Assembly: GCA_964616985.1 (NCBI GenBank)
Contig: CAZTVF010000041.1
Location: 1 to 37,944 of the forward strand
DNA: 37,944 nt
From: CAZTVF01 sp964616985
Lineage (GTDB): Bacteria > Planctomycetota > Phycisphaerae > SM23-33
Reading direction: 5' to 3'
Below, one piece after another: positions 1-6,801 of this stretch (the first letter of the stretch is position 1; each line of letters starts with the position of its first letter). The position numbers and the translations under genes were made by a program. The notes under the pieces were generated by a model. The model saw only the letters and a program-made list of their open reading frames with translations, searched no databases and was not told the origin of the DNA.

Positions 1-55
1 CTACGCGCACGTCCAACCATCCATGGCCGCCGCGGCATGAGTTTTCTACAGAGCA

Positions 56-69
56 AGCCTGTCCCCTTT
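56..69. repeat. Partial copy of dispersed hairpin repeat
   Basis: AGCCTGTCCCCTTT is identical to 14 nt of the right arm of the hairpin at 1289-1340. Only one arm is present here. An 11-nt direct repeat GAAAACGCCAC follows at 74-84 and 102-112. Positions 1-156 otherwise hold no gene that I can support. Confidence 0.5.
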
Positions 70-156
70 TCCCGAAAACGCCACCGACCCGCCGCATAGA
101 AGAAAACGCCACTCATTGCCGAACGCACCCCAGTTGTTCCATGCGAATCTCGGAAC

Positions 157-184
157 TTGACAGATCCGGGAACATGAGTATAAT
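157..184 (+). promoter_or_regulatory. Consensus sigma70 promoter for the first PEP-CTERM gene
   Basis: TTGACA (157-162), a 16-nt spacer and TATAAT (179-184) match the sigma70 consensus exactly at both hexamers. Transcription would start near 191, about 283 nt before the ATG at 474. No other plausible gene lies between, so a long untranslated leader is implied. Confidence 0.7.
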
Positions 185-190
185 CATCCA

Positions 191-473
191 TGTCAAAGAT
201 ACGGGCATGTCGGCGATTGCCTCTGGGCACGCGCGACCGTCCCAGCTCCAGGAGAAGAGTCATGCGAACGGCGAGGCAAGGTGTTCGCGCACAGCAAAGT
301 CGACTTTGCGGACAACCCCCAGCCTCCGTCCTCGTCCACCCGCTTGAGACCAGGCTTCCTATCAATGAACGTGTGCGTCCGGAGAGCGTCGCGGGCCATA
401 CCCGGCCGGCCGGAGCGTGAACGCACAATCCCTTTCCGAACCAGTCCCTGTTATGCCCATGGAGTGCCTCTGA
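191..473 (+). promoter_or_regulatory. Long structured 5' leader of PEP-CTERM gene
   Basis: This is the predicted untranslated region between the promoter at 157-184 and the ATG at 474. It holds a perfect 16-nt palindrome GCAAAGTCGACTTTGC (294-309). It also holds a long hairpin whose outer arms are TGTGCGT (372-378) and ACGCACA (421-427), with an inner GGG/CCC helix. I matched it to no riboswitch class. A GGAG ribosome-binding site lies just before the start codon. Two small overlapping reading frames here (from 141 and 190) lack convincing start signals. Confidence 0.4.
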
Positions 474-1247
474 ATGAAGACACGACTGACCATCATCTGC
501 CTTGCCCTCCTTGTCACCACCGGTGCCCAGGCGAACACCATCGCCTGGCCGCCGGTCTTCCAGGGCTCCGTCGCCCTGCCGAGCCAAAGTCACGGATCCG
601 GCTACAGCCCCAGCGCCAATGAGTTCTGGGTGCCCCAATGGGCCGGAGAAACCGTGTATCGGTATGACCGAAGCTACAACTTTCTGGGGACCTTCTCCGC
701 CGGGCAGTCGCAGATGATGCAGTTGTGGGGCGATACCGACGGGTCGTACTACACGGCCAACTGGGGCTATCAGACGGTCACCAAGAAGACAAGCATGTCC
801 AACTCCGCCAATTTGTGGAGCTATGACTTCGGGAACATAGTCAGCGGAGTGGCCGCAGACGACAGTTATGTCTACGCGATGGGCTACTCGAGCAGCAGCG
901 TGGTCAAGTTGGACAAGACCACCGGCCTTTGGGCCGGCAGCATCAACCTCAATGGCATGACGGGGGGCTTGACCTACGGCGGCCTGGCCGTCGTCGATCA
1001 CTATCTGATCCGCGGCGGCTCCGCCGGGCTGATCGAGTATTTCGACCTGGACAACGGCAACCGGCTCGGGAGCTTCAGCACTGGCTACACGATCTACGGT
1101 TCCGCCTTTGACGGGACAACCTACTACATCCATCAGAACGACAGCACGACCGAACTCTTCACCATCGCCATCGTCCCAGAACCTGCGAGCGCCATTCTCC
1201 TCGCCATGGGCCTATCTGGAATGCTGCTGCGCCGCAAACGCAGATAG
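474..1247 (+). CDS. PEP-CTERM sorting domain protein, secreted
   Basis: A 257-residue exported protein of unknown substrate. Residues 1-20 form a signal peptide ending near AQA. The body is rich in Gly, Ser, Tyr and Thr with repeated short beta-strand-like segments, compatible with a beta-propeller or sandwich, but I recognise no enzyme motif. The C-terminus is a textbook PEP-CTERM tail: VPEPAS, a hydrophobic helix, then RRKRR. By family knowledge such tails are recognised by an exosortase, which removes them and places the protein at the cell surface or in the extracellular matrix. No exosortase is in the window. The start is the ATG with GGAG upstream. The gene ends 41 nt before the hairpin repeat at 1289 and faces the lipoprotein gene on the other strand. 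Confidence 0.85.
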   Translation: MKTRLTIICLALLVTTGAQANTIAWPPVFQGSVALPSQSHGSGYSPSANEFWVPQWAGETVYRYDRSYNFLGTFSAGQSQMMQLWGDTDGSYYTANWGYQTVTKKTSMSNSANLWSYDFGNIVSGVAADDSYVYAMGYSSSSVVKLDKTTGLWAGSINLNGMTGGLTYGGLAVVDHYLIRGGSAGLIEYFDLDNGNRLGSFSTGYTIYGSAFDGTTYYIHQNDSTTELFTIAIVPEPASAILLAMGLSGMLLRRKRR

Positions 1248-1288
1248 CCACCCTTGAGGAGGTCGCCGAGATCGACATCGTGGACGAA

Positions 1289-1340
1289 AAAGGGGACAGG
1301 CTACTTTTCCGTTGGCGGACAAAAGTAGCCTGTCCCCTTT
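1289..1340. repeat. Perfect 20-bp-arm hairpin repeat (REP-like)
   Basis: The left arm 1289-1308 and right arm 1321-1340 are exact reverse complements (left arm starts AAAGGGGACAGGCTAC), with the 12-nt loop CCGTTGGCGGAC. A decayed copy is at 1771-1823 and a partial one at 56-69. It lies between convergent genes, so it could also stop transcription, but no T-tract follows on either strand. It resembles REP-type palindromes spread by RAYT transposases; no such gene is in the window. Confidence 0.85.
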
Positions 1341-1366
1341 CCCCCCCCCGTTTCAGCAGAAGCGAG

Positions 1367-1729
1367 CTAATCGCTTGGGTCAAATCCACAACCCAATGCG
1401 ATGCCGTTAGCATCAAACTCAACAACAACCTTCCAGATTGTCTCAAACTGACCCTTTTCCGCCACAAGATAGACCCAAAAACTGCGCTCATTCCGCCAAT
1501 TCGGCTCACCTAGAAGATCAAGCACCTCGCGGCTGCTTTTCCCTGTCACAAGTCTACTTCTTACTAGATCCTGCGACATTTGTCCTCGAACATACAATGT
1601 TTCATCCTTGCGCCACGCTTCCGCCTCAAAAGGACGCTCTCTTCCAGTGCGTTTTCCCTCGCATCCGCAGGCAGTACACATATACAACGCGATGATCGCG
1701 ACAATCAAAACTCTGCGTCTTTCATTCAT
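1367..1729 (-). CDS. Small putative lipoprotein
   Basis: A 120-residue protein with a basic N-terminus, a hydrophobic stretch (residues 7-18) and Cys-containing CTACGC around 18-23, which looks like a lipoprotein signal, though the exact lipobox is ambiguous. The rest contains SSREVLDLLGEPNW, reminiscent of the short alpha/beta SmpA/BamE-like repeat in which a helix leads into LGEP(D/N). A role in envelope assembly is only a guess. The start is the ATG at 1727-1729 preceded by GGAG. Base composition is visibly lower in GC (about half) than the neighbours, and the gene sits exactly between two copies of the hairpin repeat (1289-1340 and 1771-1823), which may point to acquisition or insertion. 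Confidence 0.6.
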   Translation of the reverse strand: MNERRRVLIVAIIALYMCTACGCEGKRTGRERPFEAEAWRKDETLYVRGQMSQDLVRSRLVTGKSSREVLDLLGEPNWRNERSFWVYLVAEKGQFETIWKVVVEFDANGIALGCGFDPSD

Positions 1730-1770
1730 TCGAGGCTCCCTTACCGTCGATCGCTTTACGCGCGGACAGC

Positions 1771-1823
1771 AAAAGGGGATAGGCTACTTTTCTGTTGGCG
1801 GATGAGAGTCGTCTGTCCGTCTT
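1771..1823. repeat. Decayed copy of the hairpin repeat
   Basis: The left part AAAAGGGGATAGGCTACTTT and the loop TGTTGGCGGA are close to the copy at 1289-1340. The right arm (1804-1823) has several substitutions, so the hairpin is weakened. Same orientation as the intact copy. Confidence 0.65.
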
Positions 1824-1856
1824 CGCGTCTGACCCACCGGACGCCAAACATACCGC

Positions 1857-1906
1857 CCCCGGCTCCCGGCTACTGGCTACTGGCTCCCGGCTACCGGCTA
1901 CTTTCT
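1857..1906. repeat. Short tandem GGCTCCC/GGCTACT array at a stop codon
   Basis: About 50 nt made of alternating near-copies of GGCTCCC, GGCTACT and GGCTACC. The TAG stop of the membrane protein gene (1898-1900 on the minus strand) lies inside the array, so the repeat abuts or has replaced the native 3' end. Confidence 0.55.
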
Positions 1907-3097
1907 TTCGGCGTCGACGTTGAGTTCGGCCTCGATGGCGTTTTCCTTGGGGACCTTGGCGCCGCCGAAGTAGACGACCAGGCCGGGCAGGCTGGCGGTC
2001 ATCTGAACGAAGCGGCCCAGCAGCGCCAGCACCAGGGCCTTGCTGGCATCGACGCTGGAGAAGAAGGTGATGTAGAGGCTCTCGATCAGGCCCGCCCCGC
2101 CGGGGCTGATGGGGATGGCGCCGAGGATCCAGATCATGGGCACGTAGACAAAGTAGTTCACGATCGGCGTGTCGATCTCCAGCGCCATGCCCAAAAGAGC
2201 AATCGAGACGATGGAGAACGCCTGCGCCCCGAACGTGATGCCGATCGCCTTGAGCAGGTCCACCCAGCGGGCGCGGTACAGCTGCGCCGCGTCGCCGGCG
2301 GCCTCGATGTGGTGCGCGAAGCTCATTTTCTGGTAGATCTTTTGCAGATGGAACAGGCGGCGGAAACGGGCGCTGAGCACGAAGATCAGCGCCCCGGCCA
2401 CCAGCGCCATCACCACCAGCACCACGTTCACCGACATGCGAAGGCTCTCGTAGTTCTCGCCCAGGGCCAGGGCCACGCCGATCATCACGCTGGCCAGCAC
2501 GGCCAGTTCGGTCAGCCCCAGCATGCGGTCGACGAAGACGCTGACCAGCACCGCGGCCTTGCGCGGCGTGTGCTTGGCCACGTAGTAGGCCTTCACCAGG
2601 TCGCCGCCCACGCTGCCGGGCATGAAGTAGTTGAAGAACATGCCCAGGAACGTCAGCCGCAGCGACTCGTACCGCGTGATGTGAATGTCCTGGATCCGCA
2701 GCAGCAGCCAGTAGCGGATCGACAGGATGATGCCTGCGATCGTGAACGCCGCGGTGGCCAGCGCCACCAGCCCCCAACTGCGAGGCTTCTGGACGAGGTT
2801 CTGCACGCTGGACTTGACGCCGGGCTTGACGTAGATCGCCCCCCCCGCGGCGGTGGTGCTCTTGAGGTCGGCCGTCTTGAGCGTCCGCTCGGTCCTGGAC
2901 CAGAAATGGCCGCTGGCGACGCGCCACGCGGCATCGGGCGCCGGCACGGCCGGGCGTTCGACGACGGCGTAGGTCGCGCCGTCGGTCGCCGTGACCGAGT
3001 CATCCCACTGGGCCATGCTGAACACCCAGGCGATCAGCACGACGGCAAAGAGGAGCTTCGTAACGTTGATCAGCAGTTTCTTGACAATGGGTTTCAT
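1898..3097 (-). CDS. UPF0104/LPG-synthase-like integral membrane protein
   Basis: A 399-residue membrane protein of the lysylphosphatidylglycerol synthase TM region / UPF0104 family. Family members are flippases or lipid/glycan modifiers; the substrate here is unknown. An N-terminal membrane helix (about 11-28) is followed by a ~100-residue non-membrane insert and then multiple helices. The family signatures PGSVGGDLVKAYYVAK and the later PISPGGAGLIESL are both clear. The start is the ATG at 3095-3097; a TATAAT on the minus strand at 3115-3120 would give only a very short leader. It is divergent from the kinase operon. The 3' end lies in a short tandem repeat. Confidence 0.8.
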   Translation of the reverse strand: MKPIVKKLLINVTKLLFAVVLIAWVFSMAQWDDSVTATDGATYAVVERPAVPAPDAAWRVASGHFWSRTERTLKTADLKSTTAAGGAIYVKPGVKSSVQNLVQKPRSWGLVALATAAFTIAGIILSIRYWLLLRIQDIHITRYESLRLTFLGMFFNYFMPGSVGGDLVKAYYVAKHTPRKAAVLVSVFVDRMLGLTELAVLASVMIGVALALGENYESLRMSVNVVLVVMALVAGALIFVLSARFRRLFHLQKIYQKMSFAHHIEAAGDAAQLYRARWVDLLKAIGITFGAQAFSIVSIALLGMALEIDTPIVNYFVYVPMIWILGAIPISPGGAGLIESLYITFFSSVDASKALVLALLGRFVQMTASLPGLVVYFGGAKVPKENAIEAELNVDAERK

Positions 3098-3185
3098 AGG
3101 TTGCCTTGGGGCGGATTATAGCCCCGCCGCCGCGGGTTGACCATGGCCGGCGGCGGGATTTTCTTCCGCCGTCGCCGGCTTTGTA

Positions 3186-3215
3186 TTGCACATGCTCGCG
3201 CCGGTTGTTTATGAT
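3186..3215 (+). promoter_or_regulatory. Probable sigma70 promoter of kinase operon
   Basis: TTGCAC (3186-3191), an 18-nt spacer and TATGAT (3210-3215). The predicted start near 3222 lies after the upstream in-frame ATG at 3106, which supports 3262 as the translational start of the kinase. Confidence 0.5.
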
Positions 3216-3261
3216 CCGTCTGATCTTGTCGGCACATTTTTGCGAGAGAACATCCGCACGT

Positions 3262-4107
3262 ATGAGCAGCGTCCAAACATTAGAGGTTCCGGGATTCCAG
3301 GTCGTTCAGTTCCTGGGCAGCGGCGCCAAGAGCTCGATCTGGCAGATCAAGGACCGCAACAACGGCGACATGTTCGCCCTCAAGCGCGTCGTCAAACGCA
3401 GCAATGACGACAACCGCTTTCTTCAGCAGGCCCTCAACGAATACACCATCGGCTCGCAGCTGAACCACCGCAACCTCCGCAGGATCTTCAAGCTCGTCCG
3501 CGTGAAGCGTTGGCTGTCGCTGCGGGAGATCCACCTGTACATGGAGTGGTGCCCCGGCAAGAGCGTGCAGGAAGCCCGCCCCCACGACATCCTCGAGTGC
3601 GTCCGCATCTTCGTCGCCACGGCCGAGGCCATCGCCTACATCAACGCCAAGGGCTTCGTCCACGCCGACCTCAAGCCCAACAACATCATCGTCGCCCCCG
3701 ACGGCGGCGTGAAGGTGATCGACCTGGGGCAAAGCTGCACCATCGGCACGATCAAGGAACGCATCCAGGGCACGCCCGACTTCATCGCCCCCGAGCAGGT
3801 GCACCTGCGCCCCCTGGACTCGCGAACCGACTGCTTCAACTTCGGCGCGGCCTTCTACTGGTCGCTGGCCGGCAAGCCGATCCCCACGGTCCTGCCCAAG
3901 CACCACTCCAGCAATCTCAAGGCCGACGTCGTGGTCACGCCCGTCGAGAAACACAACGAGGCCGTCCCCGCCTCCCTCAGCAAGCTCATCACCGACTGCA
4001 TCGAACAGAACCCCATCCACCGGCCCGAGTCGATGGCGGCCGTGGCCTCGCGCCTGGGCCTGATCTACACCACCATGAAACGCGAGGCCCGAGCCTCCAA
4101 CGGGTGA
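3262..4107 (+). CDS. Serine/threonine protein kinase (non-RD type)
   Basis: A 281-residue, apparently soluble Hanks-type kinase with no sensor or membrane domain. Motifs in order: glycine loop LGSGAKSSIW (18-27), ATP lysine K41 in FALKRV, helix-C glutamate E60, catalytic loop HADLKPNN (134-141; D136, N141), DLG (154-156, in place of DFG) and IAPE (175-178). The Arg of the usual HRD is Ala, so it is a non-RD kinase that would not need activation-loop phosphorylation in the standard way. The reading frame is open back to 3106, but the promoter at 3186-3215 and the domain start favour 3262. The phosphoesterase gene follows after 4 nt, suggesting an opposing kinase/phosphatase pair. Confidence 0.88.
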   Translation: MSSVQTLEVPGFQVVQFLGSGAKSSIWQIKDRNNGDMFALKRVVKRSNDDNRFLQQALNEYTIGSQLNHRNLRRIFKLVRVKRWLSLREIHLYMEWCPGKSVQEARPHDILECVRIFVATAEAIAYINAKGFVHADLKPNNIIVAPDGGVKVIDLGQSCTIGTIKERIQGTPDFIAPEQVHLRPLDSRTDCFNFGAAFYWSLAGKPIPTVLPKHHSSNLKADVVVTPVEKHNEAVPASLSKLITDCIEQNPIHRPESMAAVASRLGLIYTTMKREARASNG

Positions 4108-4111
4108 CCCC

Positions 4112-4957
4112 TTGCCCAGCGCCGTCGCCGAAATCTTCCGCCGCGCCGCCGACATCCTCCGCGCCGACCCCCGCCGCCAGGGAAACCTCGTGCAGCTCGA
4201 GGACGGCAAGGACGTGCTGCTGGCCGGCGACGTGCACGGCAACCGCAACTGGCTGACGCGGATCATCAACGCCGCCAAGCTCGACTCCGGCGACGATCGC
4301 CGCCTGGTGCTGCAGGAACTCATCCACGGCCCGCTCGATGCCCAGGGCCGCGACCGCAGCTTCGAACTGCTGCTCCGTGCGGCCAGGCTCCTGATCGCCC
4401 ATCCGCAGCGTGTGCTGTTCCTGCTGGGCAACCACGACCTGGCCCAGGCCACCGGCGGCGAGATCAACAAGGAAGGCCGCAACACCTGCAAGGATTATGC
4501 CGCCGTCGTGTGCAAGGACTACGGCGCCGACGGGGCGGAGATTCTCCAGGCGTCCTACGAATTCCTGCTGGCCATGCCCATCGCCATCCGCAGCCCCAAC
4601 AAGGTGCTGCTGGCCCACTCGCTGCCCTCGCCCAACCGCATGAAGCTGGCCGGCGTGGAGATCCTCACCCGCCCCGCCGCCCCGGGCGACCTGGTCCGCG
4701 GCGGTCCGGTGTACGAGTGGACGTGGGGCCGCGGGCAGACGGCCGAGCAGACCGAGGCCCTCGCCCAGCAGCTGGGGGTGGAGCTGTTCCTCCTGGGCCA
4801 CCGGCACACGCCGGACGGTTATGAGCAGATCACCCCGCGCGCCGTGACGATCGCCAGCGACCACGACTACGGCTGCGTCGTCCGCTTCCGCACCGACGAG
4901 ACGCTGACGATGGAGAACCTTCCGCAGCACACTTGCCCGCTGGCGGGGCTGATCTGA
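4112..4957 (+). CDS. PPP-like metallophosphoesterase
   Basis: A 281-residue calcineurin-type phosphoesterase, probably a protein phosphatase or nucleotide hydrolase. Metal-binding motifs: GDVHGN (39-44), GNHD (106-109), the LLAHS histidine (about 170) and GHRHT (about 231-235). In the PPP family the middle motif is GDxVDRG; here the equivalent position reads LQELIHGP (67-74), so the usual bridging Asp is missing and Glu69 or His72 may take its place. The start is a TTG 4 nt after the kinase stop, which implies translational coupling. Yeast- and phage-type PPP enzymes reverse Ser/Thr phosphorylation, so reversing the neighbour kinase is the natural hypothesis, not shown. Confidence 0.82.
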   Translation: MPSAVAEIFRRAADILRADPRRQGNLVQLEDGKDVLLAGDVHGNRNWLTRIINAAKLDSGDDRRLVLQELIHGPLDAQGRDRSFELLLRAARLLIAHPQRVLFLLGNHDLAQATGGEINKEGRNTCKDYAAVVCKDYGADGAEILQASYEFLLAMPIAIRSPNKVLLAHSLPSPNRMKLAGVEILTRPAAPGDLVRGGPVYEWTWGRGQTAEQTEALAQQLGVELFLLGHRHTPDGYEQITPRAVTIASDHDYGCVVRFRTDETLTMENLPQHTCPLAGLI

Positions 4958-4971
4958 TACAATAGGGACAA

Positions 4972-5325
4972 ATGGAACTCACTGGAAAACAGAAACGATT
5001 TCTCCGCGGCCTGGGACAGAAGCTCGGCGCCACCATCACCCTGGGCAACGCCGGCCTGACGCCGGCCTTCGGCAAGCAGCTGGGCGACATGCTCGACCGC
5101 CACGAGCTGGTGAAGATTCACCTCCCCGCCACCACCCCCGCCGACCGCAAGCAGCTGGCCGAGGAACTGGCCAAGTTCGTCGGCGCCGGCCTGGCCGGCA
5201 CCGTCGGCCGGACCGCCCTGGTCTACCGCCCCAGCCCTAAGCTGGCCGACAACAAGCGAATCCACCTCCCTGCCGGCGAGGACGTTGGCCTGATCGAGAT
5301 CGCCGAGGACGACGAAGACGCCTGA
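4972..5325 (+). CDS. yhbY: YhbY-type CRM-domain RNA-binding protein
   Basis: A 117-residue protein; residues 1-95 are a complete CRM (YhbY) domain starting LTGKQKRFLRGLGQKL. It carries the conserved GNAGLTPAF and HELVKIH segments and ends in the GRTALVYRPS strand. In E. coli the homologue binds pre-50S ribosomal particles. The ~20-residue C-terminal tail is acidic (EIAEDDEDA). An AGGGA ribosome-binding site precedes the ATG, 14 nt after the phosphoesterase stop, so it is the third gene of the kinase operon. Confidence 0.88.
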   Translation: MELTGKQKRFLRGLGQKLGATITLGNAGLTPAFGKQLGDMLDRHELVKIHLPATTPADRKQLAEELAKFVGAGLAGTVGRTALVYRPSPKLADNKRIHLPAGEDVGLIEIAEDDEDA

Positions 5326-5405
5326 CCGCCTCGCCTGCGGCGCGGGGCGGCCGTGTGCCAATCGGTAGTTTTTCTGCCCACCCCCTCATTTCCCCTTCCG
5401 GTTTC

Positions 5406-5483
5406 GCGCGCCCCTGTGCGTACCGTCGTCTAGGGGAGCGCGCATAGGCTCAAGCGAGGCCGGCCCTGGCAAGGCCTATGCGC
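5406..5483. repeat. Two overlapping, mutually exclusive inverted repeats
   Basis: Hairpin 1 pairs GCGCGCCCCT (5406-5415) with AGGGGAGCGCGC (5432-5443). Hairpin 2 pairs GCGCATAGGC (5440-5449) with GCCTATGCGC (5474-5483). They share 5440-5443, so both cannot form at once. They lie in the 351-nt gap (5326-5676) between convergent genes, which otherwise holds only the palindrome at 5570-5593 and no gene I can support. Confidence 0.55.
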
Positions 5484-5569
5484 CTGTCCTCCGGTGCATG
5501 GTCGGCGGGGGGTTCCTGCGGAAGTGGGCATGCGGGGGTCGTTGACGCACCGGACCCGGTGGGTGTTCT

Positions 5570-5593
5570 CACCCCCAAACAAGTTTGGGGGTG
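5570..5593. repeat. Perfect 24-nt palindrome
   Basis: CACCCCCAAAC, AA, GTTTGGGGGTG: 11-bp arms with a 2-nt centre. It lies downstream of both convergent genes, 84 nt past the stop of the TPR gene. No T-tract follows on either strand, so it is a repeat or a DNA-binding site rather than a typical terminator. Confidence 0.6.
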
Positions 5594-5676
5594 GCACCGA
5601 CTTGTCTGGATTCAGGCGTGCGACGGCGGCCGGGCGTGGGGATGCTTGAGAGTCAGGCGTTGAACCGCCCCGCCGT

Positions 5677-6801
5677 TTATGCCGGCGGGTTCTTGGCGGG
5701 GCCGAAGCGGGATTCCTCGATGCGTTTCTTCCACTCGCCGACCTCGCGGTCGCCGGGGGCGAACTTGTCGGCGATGTCGATGTTCTTCATGGCCTGCCCC
5801 AGCCGCCCGGCGAGGTAGAACGCCTTGGCCGCCTGGAGGGTGGCATCCTGCCGCAGCGGGCCGAAGGCGGCTGCGGCGACGAACGCCTCGGCCGCGTCGC
5901 CGTGGCGCTGCTGCAGCATGCGGATGCGGCCCAGCAGCATGTGCAGGTCGGCACGGTCGGCTTCGTCCACCGTGCCGCCCACGCCGCCCTTGGACGCCGC
6001 CTTGAGCGCCTGCTGAACCGAGCCTGCGGCGTCGTCGAGTTTGCCCATGTCCTTCTGCACGCCGGCCAGCAGCGCCCACACGCGGGTGCCCGCGCGGGGG
6101 TCGCGCACGGAGCGCAGGAAGTGCGTCTCGGCGGCCGTCAGGTCCTTCTTCGCCAGGGCGATCCGCCCCAGCCCGGCCAGCGTGGCCGCGTCGTTGGCGC
6201 CGGCCACCACGGCCTTCTGGAGGTACTGGGCGGCGGCGTCAAGCTCGCGGTTCTCGATCAGCGCCAGCCCGTACACCGAAAGGATCTTCTTGGTCGTGCT
6301 GGGGCTGTCGGCAGCCTGGCGATAGTAATCAAGGTAGTTCGCGTCGTTGGCCATCTGCAGCAGCTGGCCCTTGAGCCACAGGGCCTCGGCCGAGTCGGGC
6401 TTGCGTTTGAGGACCTCTTCGACCGTGGCCATCGCCAGGGCGTTCTCGCCCAGCTTGATGTACACCTCGGCCAGCAGCGGGCGGATGCGGGTGTCGGAGG
6501 GGTACTTCCGCACGTAGGCCAGCAACGTGTCGCGGGCCTGCTGGTAGACGCCCAGGGCCGCCGCCGCCGAGGGCGGCAGATTCGACGCCGAGTTCATCAG
6601 CCCCGTGATGGACGTCAGCACCTGCTGCTCGGGCGTGTTGTCGTTCGGCTCGGCCGCAGCGACCGGCACGTTCTTCTCGCCGCGCGTGGCCATGAAGATC
6701 GTGACGCCCACGATCAGCAGCGTCGCGCCGATCAGCACGAGCGTCAGGGGCTTGATGGTCCGGCGGGCAGCGGGCACGGGGGTTTTGTTTGCGGCGTTCA
6801 T
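5677..6801 (-). CDS. Membrane-anchored TPR protein
   Basis: A 374-residue protein with a single N-terminal membrane helix (about 19-37, ending MATRGE). A helical region of tetratricopeptide repeats follows from roughly residue 85 (YIKLGENALAMATVEEVLKR, ALIENRELDAAAQYLQKAVV, LGRIALAKKDLTAAETHFLR). These build a protein-binding solenoid on the periplasmic side. No catalytic motif. Its ATG overlaps the trpC stop by 4 nt (ATGA), so the two are co-transcribed, although a link with tryptophan synthesis is not obvious. Confidence 0.8.
   Translation of the reverse strand: MNAANKTPVPAARRTIKPLTLVLIGATLLIVGVTIFMATRGEKNVPVAAAEPNDNTPEQQVLTSITGLMNSASNLPPSAAAALGVYQQARDTLLAYVRKYPSDTRIRPLLAEVYIKLGENALAMATVEEVLKRKPDSAEALWLKGQLLQMANDANYLDYYRQAADSPSTTKKILSVYGLALIENRELDAAAQYLQKAVVAGANDAATLAGLGRIALAKKDLTAAETHFLRSVRDPRAGTRVWALLAGVQKDMGKLDDAAGSVQQALKAASKGGVGGTVDEADRADLHMLLGRIRMLQQRHGDAAEAFVAAAAFGPLRQDATLQAAKAFYLAGRLGQAMKNIDIADKFAPGDREVGEWKKRIEESRFGPAKNPPA

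Noticed and set aside
190..420. Short reading frame of 76 codons in the leader of the first PEP-CTERM gene
   Set aside because: No ribosome-binding site, start at the predicted transcription start, and Arg/Pro-rich composition of a random GC-rich frame.
1580..3121. 513-codon open frame on the plus strand
   Set aside because: Antisense to the UPF0104 protein and to the lipoprotein; composition is Gln/His/Arg-rich shadow.
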